A stretch of DNA of 25,155 bases from DATKDU01 sp035512595 (GTDB lineage: Bacteria > Planctomycetota > Planctomycetia > Pirellulales > Pirellulaceae), in assembly GCA_035512595.1 (NCBI GenBank), contig DATKDU010000170.1, forward strand, positions 1 through 25,155, read 5' to 3'. Under the pieces are notes generated by a model. That model saw only the letters and a list, made by a program, of their open reading frames with translations, was not told the DNA's origin and did no database searches. This document shows positions 1 to 9,924 of this stretch, piece by piece. Position numbers and translations under genes: made by a program. The first letter of the stretch is position 1. Each line of letters begins with the position of its first letter.

Positions 1-2011
1 GTTCGATGCAGGCTGGGCGAAATCGGCTGGGAAACAACTCCAAGTCGGGGAACATGTCCCACATGTCCACGTCGTGCTCGAAGTCGTCGTCCTTAAGCGC
101 AGTGAACTTTGCGGCGCTGGCTGGTGCGTCGATGCTCAGCTTGATCTCAGGCGTAGCGCCTTCAGTGTTGCCCACAACTGCAAACGTTCCTAGCTCGACG
201 TCCGCACCATCAAGGAGCGTAATCACTCCGCCTTGGAATCGATTTTCGCCGCCGCCGATTGGCTTATCAATGGTTATCTTCTTCCCAGCGATCGCCGTTA
301 CGTTGCCGCTGGGAATGATGCTCGGATTCGGAGCCTGAGTAAGAATTGGATCGGACATCGAATCTAGCTCAGCATAGAGATGACGCCAGATCGTCAGCAG
401 TGGCGACTGAGGAATCCCAAGTTCTGGCTTTGGATCATATTTGATCGATCGCGCGTCATCGCGGAATACAACATCGGCAGGATCCCATCTCGGATCAAAT
501 GCCGCTGCTCGGAAATTGTTTGTGGGCTGGCGTGCAGTTACCGTCATTGGTTCCTTGACAGCCGCCGTAGTGGCGACAATTGTCACCAGCTTGGTAACCT
601 CGCCCGAAGTGGAACCAAAATGCCCGCCGAGTGTTCGCGCATACCCTCCACCCTGCGTGGGTTTCACGTTGTCGTCTGGCACTAGGGAAATTCCAGTCTC
701 GTTGGCGTCTATGTCGAACGGCGGTAACGCATAGTGATCCGGATCAAACAGTTTGATACGCACATCAAGGTCGACCTTGACTGCTCGGTCAACGGATACG
801 ACAAGATTCACTTGATCGTGCAGGACGCGATCTGGACGCCCAGTGGGCAGGTTTGCTTCCGCGAAAAAACGGTCCCCACCACCGAACTCAACCGGGTTGC
901 CGTCTTCCTCAAAGTTCGTTTGCCCATCGGCAAGCTGGATCCCTTCCCAAATCGGCGTTTGCAGACGGTAGACGTTTTCCTCTTCAGCCGGCAACATCTG
1001 GGCCGCCATTCGTGGCGCCAAGTCAAGCACGGGCGTCAATCCCCAGTCCCCCGGAGTGACGAACTGGAATTCATACCACCGCCCTGTCCCGCCGTCGGAA
1101 TAGGTGCTGGTGACTTGCAGGTATTCCCAATCTCCTTCGTCCGCGTCCGCGCCGGTTACGTCGTCTTCCGCCTGCCACCACGGCTTGTGCCGCCAACTGA
1201 TCCGATCGTATGCCTCAGAGAATTCGGGCGCAAAGTGGGGCCGCGCTCGCAGTTCGTCATCGGTCAAAATTCCTTCGTCGCTCGGAACGGGAACCCAATT
1301 CCCCTGGTCCTTCCACTCCAGGTCGTACCCGGTCATGGTAATGGAAAACACCTGAAAGGACGTTTCCGAGTACAGTCCCTCCGGGTCGGTGGCGCGGAGC
1401 GTTACCGTCCCTTCGCCCCACTGGCCGTCCATATAGCTGATGTAGATGTGGCCGCCGGCAGGTTCGTACCACCAGTCATCGAACATGGCGCCGCTGAGCA
1501 GCGCCTCGTAGGTCAGATCGGGGTCGGCCGTTTCCCCGTCCTCAAACAAGGCCCATACGTCGATTTCGTCGATCTCGCCGGAGTGTTCCCAGCGGTAAAT
1601 GTCGTCATATTCACCGGCCACCGGCGGGGAATTGCCCCCTTCCCCTCCCAGCGTCAGCACCGGAGCGGATTTGAGCCGCGCGCGATGGCTCACTTCGCCA
1701 ATCACGGCATTGAAATCGTGCTGATCGACAACGCGGTTGGCGTCGATGTCTGGGAATTGTCCGGAGGGAACGACGCCCGGGGAAAGCTCGACGGACTTGG
1801 ACATCGTCCGGCCCACCAGATTCGCGATAATCAGCGCGTCCGCGGGCAGCACGCGGCCATCGTCGTTGACGTCGAGATTGTTGTCGGGATTAGTCCAAGG
1901 GCAATCGCATCCCGTGTCCGCTGCCAACATCTGGCGATTTTCCAGCGGTTCCACGCGAAGCGGTCGCGAGCGAGGAGCGTGAAGGCCGCGCCAGCCAAAG
2001 AGCCTACCCAT
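1..2011 (-). CDS. Large exported/surface protein with LEPR-xLL-type N-terminus and dockerin type I domain (3' part outside window)
   Basis: The minus-strand frame is open without a stop from ATG at 2011 to the window edge, giving 670 residues; the rest lies beyond base 1. The N-terminus has basic residues, then 'VEPLENRQMLAAD' (about residues 20-32), the planctomycete LEPR-xLL-type motif found at the start of very large secreted or surface proteins. Residues 47-58 (DVNDDGRVLPAD) and 88-99 (PDID..VVDQHD region) form the paired calcium loops of a dockerin type I domain. Around residues 130-240 the text 'GEGTVTLRATDPEG' resembles an Ig/cadherin-like fold. No enzyme domain is visible in the part present. 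The start is supported by AAAAAGGG about nine bases upstream and by a promoter at 2057-2086. Role in cell-surface structure or adhesion is inferred from the family. Confidence 0.85.
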   Translation of the reverse strand, partial: MGRLFGWRGLHAPRSRPLRVEPLENRQMLAADTGCDCPWTNPDNNLDVNDDGRVLPADALIIANLVGRTMSKSVELSPGVVPSGQFPDIDANRVVDQHDFNAVIGEVSHRARLKSAPVLTLGGEGGNSPPVAGEYDDIYRWEHSGEIDEIDVWALFEDGETADPDLTYEALLSGAMFDDWWYEPAGGHIYISYMDGQWGEGTVTLRATDPEGLYSETSFQVFSITMTGYDLEWKDQGNWVPVPSDEGILTDDELRARPHFAPEFSEAYDRISWRHKPWWQAEDDVTGADADEGDWEYLQVTSTYSDGGTGRWYEFQFVTPGDWGLTPVLDLAPRMAAQMLPAEEENVYRLQTPIWEGIQLADGQTNFEEDGNPVEFGGGDRFFAEANLPTGRPDRVLHDQVNLVVSVDRAVKVDLDVRIKLFDPDHYALPPFDIDANETGISLVPDDNVKPTQGGGYARTLGGHFGSTSGEVTKLVTIVATTAAVKEPMTVTARQPTNNFRAAAFDPRWDPADVVFRDDARSIKYDPKPELGIPQSPLLTIWRHLYAELDSMSDPILTQAPNPSIIPSGNVTAIAGKKITIDKPIGGGENRFQGGVITLLDGADVELGTFAVVGNTEGATPEIKLSIDAPASAAKFTALKDDDFEHDVDMWDMFPDLELFPSRFRPACIE

Positions 2012-2056
2012 GAGCAGTTGCCCTTTTTGAGAAGATTGGGGGCGAACAACTGCGGC

Positions 2057-2086
2057 AATGTAGGGCGGCGGACAAAGGCCTGTCAA
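2057..2086 (-). promoter_or_regulatory. Sigma70-type promoter of the dockerin surface-protein gene
   Basis: On the minus strand TTGACA (2086-2081) and TACATT (2062-2057) are separated by 18 bases. The -35 is a perfect consensus and the -10 matches 4 of 6. It lies about 45 bases upstream of the ATG at 2011, so the leader would be short. Confidence 0.6.
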
Positions 2087-2188
2087 ACTTCTTCACCAAC
2101 AATTCACATTGGCGAATTTATTGGTGAGAGCCGCCGCTCCGATCAACATGGCCAGGGCTTCGCGGACTCAGCCCCAGCCACCGCCAGA

Positions 2189-3301
2189 TCACTTAGCCGC
2201 CGCGACTTCCACCGGCGCCGAGCGGGCGTAAGACCCCAGCACTTCCAGCCGGGCCGTCTTGCGGGCGAGGGTTTGCAGCGCCCGCTTGGCGCGCCCGTCG
2301 TCGCGGTGCCCTTCGAACTCGACGAAGAACAAATACTCATTGCGGCTTCCGGCCATCGGGAACGATTCGATCCAGGTCAGGTTCAGCCGGCCGCGCTTGA
2401 AGACCAGCATCGAATCGGCCAGCGCGCCGGGCTTGTGGGCGATTTCGAACATGAGCGCCGTCTTGTCGCGCCCCGTGCGCTTGGAGGGAGTGCCGCCGAT
2501 GACGGCAAACCGCGTGACGTTGTTCTTGTTGTCCTCGATGTTGGCGTCGATGACGTTCAGGCCGTAATGCATCCCCGCCTCGATGCTGGCCACGGCCGCG
2601 GCCCCCGGCTTGTCGGCGGCAATTTGGGCCGCGATCGCCGTGCTGGTCATCTCGATCATCTTGGCGCCGGGCAGGTTCTTGGCCAGCCAGTCGCGGCACT
2701 GGCTCAGGGCCTGCGGCTTGCTGTAGACCTCGACCACTTCCGACCGGGCACACTTGCCCAACAGGCAATGATGAATCCGCACCTGCACCTCGCCGGTGAT
2801 CTGCGTCGGCAATCGGGCGAACATGTCCAGCGTGTCCACCACGCGGCCGTCGGTCGAATTCTCCAGCGGGACAATGCCGTAGTCGATCTGCCCGAAGTGG
2901 AGCGACTCGAAAACGACCTTGATCGTGGACAGCGGCGTCAGATCGGGGCTGTCGCCGAATTTCTGAATGGCGGCAATGTGGCTGTAGCTGTACTTCGGTC
3001 CCAGGTAGCCGATTCGCAGCGGCTTGACGAGGGCCCGTGAAGTGCCGAGGACATCGCGGTAGATCGTATTCAGGGCTTCGGCCGATAGAGGCCCCTTGTT
3101 GGCATCGGCGACGCGCTCCAGCGACTCCTGTTCCTGGAGCAGATCGAAGATCGGCTGGCCGTTTTCGTTTTGAATCCGGGCCAGCTTTTGCACGGCCCGC
3201 GCCCGGTCGGACAGAATTTTGACCAGATCGCGATCGAGCCGCTCTAGCTCCTTGCGAACCGCGTTGGTCGAGCCGCCGGATTGAATCTTCTTCTTGGACA
3301 T
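2189..3301 (-). CDS. pheA: Bifunctional chorismate mutase / prephenate dehydratase (P-protein)
   Basis: 370 residues. It converts chorismate to prephenate and then to phenylpyruvate in the cytoplasmic phenylalanine pathway. Three domains are visible: an AroQ-type chorismate mutase helix bundle (about 12-95, 'RLDRDLVKILSDRARAVQKLA'-like segment), the prephenate dehydratase domain (about 96-275, with the conserved NVTRF motif at 261-265), and a C-terminal ACT domain (about 282-360, GALADSM at 292-298). The ACT signature that is usually ESRP reads ESFP (312-315), which could alter phenylalanine feedback; this is an inference. The length is normal for the fused enzyme. The start has only a weak ribosome site, GAGACG, but the protein begins directly with the mutase helix. 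A consensus promoter lies at 3401-3429. It is divergent from dnaK. Confidence 0.96.
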   Translation of the reverse strand: MSKKKIQSGGSTNAVRKELERLDRDLVKILSDRARAVQKLARIQNENGQPIFDLLQEQESLERVADANKGPLSAEALNTIYRDVLGTSRALVKPLRIGYLGPKYSYSHIAAIQKFGDSPDLTPLSTIKVVFESLHFGQIDYGIVPLENSTDGRVVDTLDMFARLPTQITGEVQVRIHHCLLGKCARSEVVEVYSKPQALSQCRDWLAKNLPGAKMIEMTSTAIAAQIAADKPGAAAVASIEAGMHYGLNVIDANIEDNKNNVTRFAVIGGTPSKRTGRDKTALMFEIAHKPGALADSMLVFKRGRLNLTWIESFPMAGSRNEYLFFVEFEGHRDDGRAKRALQTLARKTARLEVLGSYARSAPVEVAAAK

Positions 3302-3400
3302 CGTCTCGGGCGGATAATCGGGTCAGCGGTGCATGACACTGTGGGGGTGGTCTCAATCGGCTTTAACTGGCGGTTGTGCGCCGGGTGAGCGCGCGAACGT

Positions 3401-3429
3401 TTTGTACAGCCCGAATAGGGGGGTGTCAA
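3401..3429 (-). promoter_or_regulatory. Sigma70-type promoter of pheA
   Basis: On the minus strand TTGACA (3429-3424), a 17-base spacer and TACAAA (3406-3401). The -35 is perfect, the spacing ideal and the -10 matches 4 of 6. The leader to the pheA ATG is roughly 95 bases; I see no attenuator-like hairpin with a T-run in it. Confidence 0.65.
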
Positions 3430-3654
3430 TCAAACCGGCAAACTCACAGCGTGCTACAGCCTTTGCGTCCCCGGATCGCGCCGAGCCGTTCGCTTTTCAG
3501 CCCGCGACCGGGGCAGTCAAAATGACAGCGATAGAGGAGGAACCGAATAGGCGCCCGCCAAGTCCGGCGAACGAAGCGCAGTAATTGATTGTGTGGCAAT
3601 GGTTTGCGATCAGCACCGCAGGTGATGGCAGCCCTGGCATGGACTTTGCATTCC

Positions 3655-3683
3655 TTGCCACAGACCTCCAAAAGAGTGCTAAT
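3655..3683 (+). promoter_or_regulatory. Candidate dnaK promoter overlapping a CIRCE-like half-site
   Basis: TTGCCA (3655-3660), 17 bases, GCTAAT (3678-3683). The bases 3674-3682 read GAGTGCTAA, exactly the right half of the CIRCE operator bound by HrcA, and they overlap the -10. The expected left half TTAGCACTC is only partly present (TTGCCACAG at 3655-3663, 5 of 9 matches, spacer 10 instead of 9). Heat-shock control by an HrcA-like repressor is therefore possible but not proven. Confidence 0.4.
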
Positions 3684-3760
3684 TCGGGCTGCTGGCTCAG
3701 ACCTGCCAAGCCCACAAATCACACAATCACAAGACGTTACGACACGCAGGAGAAATTACG

Positions 3761-5710
3761 ATGGCAGCGGGTGAAAAGATCATTGGAATCGACCTGGGAA
3801 CGACCAACTCGGTGGTGGCGGTCATGGAGGGTTCCGAGCCCAAGGTCATTGCCAATGCGGAGGGGAACCGGCTGACCCCTAGCGTGGTCGCCTACACCGA
3901 CAAAGGGGAGACCCTCGTCGGCGAGCCCGCCAAGCGGCAGGCCGTCACTAACCCGACCCGCACCGTGTATTCGGCCAAGCGGTTCATGGGACGCCGGCAT
4001 TCCGAAGTCGAATCCGAAGAGAAGATCGTGCCGTACAAGATCGTGGGCGGCGCCAGTGAGTACGTGAAGATCAAAGCCGGCGACCAGGAAGTCACGCCGC
4101 AGGAAGTTTCGGCCAAGGTCCTCCGCAAGCTGAAGGAGGCCGCCGAGTCGTACCTGGGGCACAAGGTCAACAAGGCGGTCATCACCGTCCCCGCTTATTT
4201 CAACGATGCCCAGCGGCAAGCTACCAAGGACGCCGGCCAGATCGCCGGCCTGGAAGTGGCCCGCATCATCAACGAGCCGACGGCCGCGGCACTGGCCTAT
4301 GGCCTCGACAAGAAGAAAGACGAGAAGATCGTCGTCTTCGACCTCGGCGGCGGCACGTTCGACGTTTCCATCCTCCAAGTCGCCGGCTCCGGAGCCGACG
4401 GCAGCGACACCAAAGTCTTCGAGGTCATCAGCACCAACGGCGATACGCACCTGGGCGGTGACGACTTCGACGAAGAGTTGATCAAGTACGTCGCCGAAGC
4501 GTTCCGCAAGGAGAATGGCGTCGATCTTCGCAAGGAGCCGATGGCGCTCCAGCGGCTCCAGGAAGCGTGCGAGAAAGCCAAGAAGGAACTCTCCTCGCTG
4601 CCGCAGACCGACATCAACCTGCCGTTCATCACCATCGATGCAGGGGTGCCCAAGCACCTCCAAATGACGATCACTCGCTCGAAGTTCGAAGAGCTGATCG
4701 ACGGTCTGATTGAGCGCTGCAAAAGGCCCGTGCTCCAGGCTATGAAGGACGCCAAGCTCGCGCCCAGCGACATCGACGAAGTCGTGCTCGTCGGCGGCAG
4801 CACTCGCGTGCCGAAAGTGCAGCGGATGGTCAAAGACATCTTCGGCAAGGAGCCGCACAAAGGGGTCAACCCCGACGAGGTCGTCGCCGTCGGCGCAGCC
4901 ATTCAAGGCTCGGTGCTGGCCGGCGAACGCAAGGACGTGCTCCTCTTGGACGTAACGCCGCTGACCCTCGGCATTGAAACCGAAGGGGGCGTGCTCACGC
5001 CGCTGGTCGAGCGGAACACCACGATTCCGACCGAGAAAAAGCAGGTTTTCAGCACGGCCGCCGACAACCAGACCGCGGTGACCGTGAAGGTCTTCCAAGG
5101 CGAGCGCAAGATGGCGGCCGACAACCGGCTGCTGGGAGAATTCAACCTGGACGGCATTCCCCCCGCTCCGCGCGGAATGCCCAAAGTCGAGGTCAAGTTC
5201 GACATCGACGCCAACGGCATTCTGAACGTGTCGGCGAAGGATTTGGGCACGGGTAAGGAGGCCAATGTCAAAATTCAGCAGTCCTCGGGCCTGAACAAGG
5301 ACGAGATTGAGAAGATGCGCCGCGATGCGGAGTCGCACGCCGACGAGGACAAGCAGAAACTCGAGTTGGCTACCGCCCGCAACCAGGCGGACAACATGAG
5401 CTACCAGCTCGAGAAGATGATGAAGGAGCACGCCGATAAGCTCACCGATGCCGACAAGCAGCCGCTGGAGAAGGCGATCGAGAAGACGCGCGAGGCGGCC
5501 AAGGGGAGCGACGTGGCGGCGATCAAAAGCGCCGTGGAGCAGCTCGAAGCGGCCTCGCACGCGTTCAGCAAGGTGCTCTATGAGAAGGGGGCGGCTGGTG
5601 CTGCCGCCGCAACCTCCGACGGCGGCGGCGGCGAAGCGGGCGAGCAGAAAGCCGAGCAGACGAAGGGGGACGACGATGTGATCGAGGGAGAGTTTGAGGT
5701 GAAGAAGTAA
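3761..5710 (+). CDS. dnaK: Molecular chaperone DnaK (Hsp70)
   Basis: 649 residues, usual length. It is an ATP-dependent cytoplasmic chaperone working with DnaJ and GrpE. The nucleotide-binding domain opens with GIDLGTTNS (about 9-17) and has VFDLGGGTFDVS near residue 193 and VVLVGGSTRVP near 345. The hydrophobic interdomain linker DVLLLDV is at 392-398, followed by the substrate-binding beta domain, the helical lid and a Gly/Ala-rich tail ending DDDVIEGEFEVKK, the usual acidic DnaK end. A small Gly/Ser/Asp insertion (GSGADGSD) sits before KVFEVISTNGD. The start ATG has AGGAG eight bases upstream. Neither dnaJ nor grpE is adjacent; clpB follows after one intervening gene, and DnaK hands aggregates to ClpB. 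Possible HrcA-type control is described at 3655-3683. Confidence 0.99.
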   Translation: MAAGEKIIGIDLGTTNSVVAVMEGSEPKVIANAEGNRLTPSVVAYTDKGETLVGEPAKRQAVTNPTRTVYSAKRFMGRRHSEVESEEKIVPYKIVGGASEYVKIKAGDQEVTPQEVSAKVLRKLKEAAESYLGHKVNKAVITVPAYFNDAQRQATKDAGQIAGLEVARIINEPTAAALAYGLDKKKDEKIVVFDLGGGTFDVSILQVAGSGADGSDTKVFEVISTNGDTHLGGDDFDEELIKYVAEAFRKENGVDLRKEPMALQRLQEACEKAKKELSSLPQTDINLPFITIDAGVPKHLQMTITRSKFEELIDGLIERCKRPVLQAMKDAKLAPSDIDEVVLVGGSTRVPKVQRMVKDIFGKEPHKGVNPDEVVAVGAAIQGSVLAGERKDVLLLDVTPLTLGIETEGGVLTPLVERNTTIPTEKKQVFSTAADNQTAVTVKVFQGERKMAADNRLLGEFNLDGIPPAPRGMPKVEVKFDIDANGILNVSAKDLGTGKEANVKIQQSSGLNKDEIEKMRRDAESHADEDKQKLELATARNQADNMSYQLEKMMKEHADKLTDADKQPLEKAIEKTREAAKGSDVAAIKSAVEQLEAASHAFSKVLYEKGAAGAAAATSDGGGGEAGEQKAEQTKGDDDVIEGEFEVKK

Positions 5711-5749
5711 GGCTTCGCGGTCACCGGCGAGCATTGACTACGGCGAGCG

Positions 5750-5765
5750 GGGGGCGTAAGCCCCC
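5750..5765. repeat. GGGGGC-GTAA-GCCCCC hairpin after dnaK
   Basis: Perfect 6-base stem with a GTAA (GNRA-type) tetraloop 39 bases after the dnaK stop. There is no T-run, so it is not a classic terminator; it may be a repeat-derived hairpin that stabilises or ends the transcript. Resemblance to hairpins common in planctomycete gaps is from memory. Confidence 0.5.
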
Positions 5766-5787
5766 TGATGGCCCCGCGATCAGCACA

Positions 5788-5815
5788 GGGGTCAGGAGTC
5801 AGGTGTCAGGAGTCA
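5788..5815 (+). repeat. Heptamer array, 4 units of GG(A/G/T)GTCA
   Basis: Four consecutive 7-base units: GGGGTCA, GGAGTCA, GGTGTCA, GGAGTCA. The same heptamer family occurs in inverted orientation at 7144-7171, so the two arrays bracket the DUF1016 gene. Confidence 0.8.
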
Positions 5816-5893
5816 GCGGAAACCAGGCCGCTGGATCGGGCGCGTGATTTCTGGCCCCTGATTCTGTATCGTGATGACATCGGGAGTTGCATC

Positions 5894-7153
5894 ATGGCGA
5901 AGCGAACGTCGAAGGCCGGGCGAATATCAAAGAAAGCGACAAAACGCAGGAGGACTGCTAAGACTAGCCTGGCGAATGGCCTCGCTGGACAAATTGTGCC
6001 ACAAGCTGCGGCACAATTGCCGGCGGGGTATGCGGAGCTGATCCAGGACGTCAAACAGCGGCTCAAGGCGGCTCAGATCAAGGCCGCACTGGCCGTCAAC
6101 CGGGAGTTGGTCGAACTGTATTGGGAGATCGGTGGCCTCATTGTCCAGCGGCAGCAGGGCGAGGTCTGGGGCACCGCGGTTATGGAGCGACTTGCTTGTG
6201 ATCTCGCCGCAGAGTTCCCTGGCGTGAGCGGCTTGTCTCGCGCCAATTTGTTCCGCATGCGATCGCTGTATCTCTCTTATTCCCAAGGACTTACAATTGT
6301 CGCACAAGCTGTGCGACAATTTGAGAAAACTACTGAACAAAAGGTGAAGCCACGCAGGCAAATCCGAAAAGTCGCACAGCCTGTGCGACAATTACCGCTC
6401 GCTCAGATTCCGGACGAAGTCGCGAGCATTCCCTGGGGGCACAACATCGTCCTCCTGGAGAAGCTGGACGACACGGCCACTCGCCTCTGGTACGCCCGCC
6501 AGACCGCTCTCCACGGCTGGTCCCGAAGCGTCCTGGTGATGCAGATTGAAACCGAGGCCCACAAGCGGCAGGGGCAGGCGATCACCAACTTCGACCGCAC
6601 GCTGCCGCCGCCGCAGTCGGACCTCGCGCGGCAGCTTCTCAAGGACCCGTACACCTTCGAGTTCCTGACGATTGCCGCCGATGCTCACGAGCGAGAACTG
6701 GAGCGGTCGCTCATTGAGCACATCAAACAGTTCCTCTTGGAGCTCGGCGCCGGCTTCGCTTTCGTCGGCAGTCAGTACGCCATTGAAGTTGGCGGCGACG
6801 ACTTCTTCATCGACCTGCTCTTTTACCACCTCAAGCTCCGCTGCTTCATCGCCATCGATTTGAAGACGGAAGCCTTCCAGCCGGAGCACGCCGGCAAGAT
6901 GAATTTTTATCTCGCCGCCCTCGATAATCAGATTCGCCATCCCGCCGACGGCCGCTCGATCGGCCTCATCCTCTGCAAGGACAAAAACCGCGTCGTTGTG
7001 GAATACGCTTTGCAAGACATGAATGCGCCGCTGGGCGTTGCGTCATTTCGACTGCTTCCTCAGGAGCTCCAGAACAACCTTCCCTCCCCAGAACAACTCG
7101 CCAGCGAAGTCCACAAGTACGAACAACTGACGAAATCGAAATCTGACTCCTGA
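5894..7153 (+). CDS. DUF1016 / YhcG-type PD-(D/E)XK nuclease-family protein with in-frame palindromic inserts
   Basis: 419 residues. Residues about 45-130 match the DUF1016 N-terminal domain (ELVELYWEIGGLIVQRQ, SGLSRANLFRMRSLY). The C-terminal part has the family hallmark IPWGHNIVLLEKL (179-191), then the PD-(D/E)XK core: D307 in FFIDLLFYH, D322-x-K324 in AIDLKTEAF, and EHAGKMNFYLAALD. Nuclease activity is a family prediction; biological role unknown. The basic N-tail (3-25) is lysine/arginine rich. Three copies of a peptide of type (I/K)V(P/A)Q(A/P)(A/V)(A/R)Q(L/F) at 34-42, 135-143 and 159-167 are each encoded by a DNA palindrome, and they lengthen the protein and its interdomain linker. 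The frame is open upstream to 5768, but that part is translated repeat; ATG 5894 has GGGAG seven bases before it. The last codons and stop lie inside the 3' heptamer array. Confidence 0.9.
   Translation: MAKRTSKAGRISKKATKRRRTAKTSLANGLAGQIVPQAAAQLPAGYAELIQDVKQRLKAAQIKAALAVNRELVELYWEIGGLIVQRQQGEVWGTAVMERLACDLAAEFPGVSGLSRANLFRMRSLYLSYSQGLTIVAQAVRQFEKTTEQKVKPRRQIRKVAQPVRQLPLAQIPDEVASIPWGHNIVLLEKLDDTATRLWYARQTALHGWSRSVLVMQIETEAHKRQGQAITNFDRTLPPPQSDLARQLLKDPYTFEFLTIAADAHERELERSLIEHIKQFLLELGAGFAFVGSQYAIEVGGDDFFIDLLFYHLKLRCFIAIDLKTEAFQPEHAGKMNFYLAALDNQIRHPADGRSIGLILCKDKNRVVVEYALQDMNAPLGVASFRLLPQELQNNLPSPEQLASEVHKYEQLTKSKSDS
5992..6018 (+). repeat. Intragenic palindrome copy 1 (DUF1016 gene)
   Basis: 12-base arms around a central AGC: AATTGTGCCACA / TGCGGCACAATT, one mismatch. 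It encodes IVPQAAAQL (residues 34-42). Confidence 0.8.
6295..6321 (+). repeat. Intragenic palindrome copy 2 (DUF1016 gene)
   Basis: Perfect 12-base arms AATTGTCGCACA / TGTGCGACAATT around AGC. It encodes IVAQAVRQF (135-143). It lies 303 bases from copy 1, a multiple of three, so the reading phase is the same. Confidence 0.9.
6371..6389 (+). repeat. Intragenic palindrome copy 3 (DUF1016 gene)
   Basis: Perfect 9-base arms GTCGCACAG / CTGTGCGAC with a single central base; 17 of 19 bases equal the core of copy 2. It encodes the centre of KVAQPVRQL (159-167), again in the same phase. Confidence 0.9.
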
Positions 7154-7171
7154 CCCCTGACCCCTGACTCC
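7144..7171 (-). repeat. Heptamer array, 4 units, inverted relative to 5788-5815
   Basis: On the minus strand it reads GGAGTCA, GGGGTCA, GGGGTCA, GGAGTCA. On the plus strand it contains the last two codons and TGA stop of the DUF1016 gene and ends eight bases before the clpB ATG, where a ribosome site would normally be. Confidence 0.85.
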
Positions 7172-7179
7172 TTCCCCCC

Positions 7180-9879
<2,700 letters not shown>

Positions 9880-9924
9880 TCGTGGGGTAGGCGTCCCGCC
9901 TGCCGTGACTTGTAGCGAAGTTAT

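Larger units (their letters stand above)
3302..3760. other. Intergenic region between divergent pheA and dnaK
   Basis: 459 bases without a convincing gene. It holds the pheA promoter (3401-3429, minus), a candidate dnaK promoter with a CIRCE-like half-site (3655-3683, plus) and a 10-base inverted repeat TGATTGTGTG (3586-3595) / CACACAATCA (3720-3729) of unknown meaning. Short frames here have no recognisable protein character. Confidence 0.7.

Noticed and set aside
734..3040. 768-codon open frame on the plus strand across the dockerin gene and pheA
   Set aside because: Its codons are exact reverse complements of the codons of the two minus-strand genes, the translated text has no domains, and it spans two unrelated genes. 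It is a GC-bias shadow.
3737..5734. 665-codon frame opposite dnaK
   Set aside because: Long antisense frames opposite Hsp70 genes are a known artefact of codon bias; the product is low-complexity and has no family features.
5768..5893. N-terminal extension of the DUF1016 protein
   Set aside because: It would translate the heptamer array; the basic N-tail from ATG 5894 has a ribosome site.
5788..7171. Short repeats considered as a CRISPR array
   Set aside because: Units are 7 bases, directly abutting, without unique spacers; no cas genes nearby.
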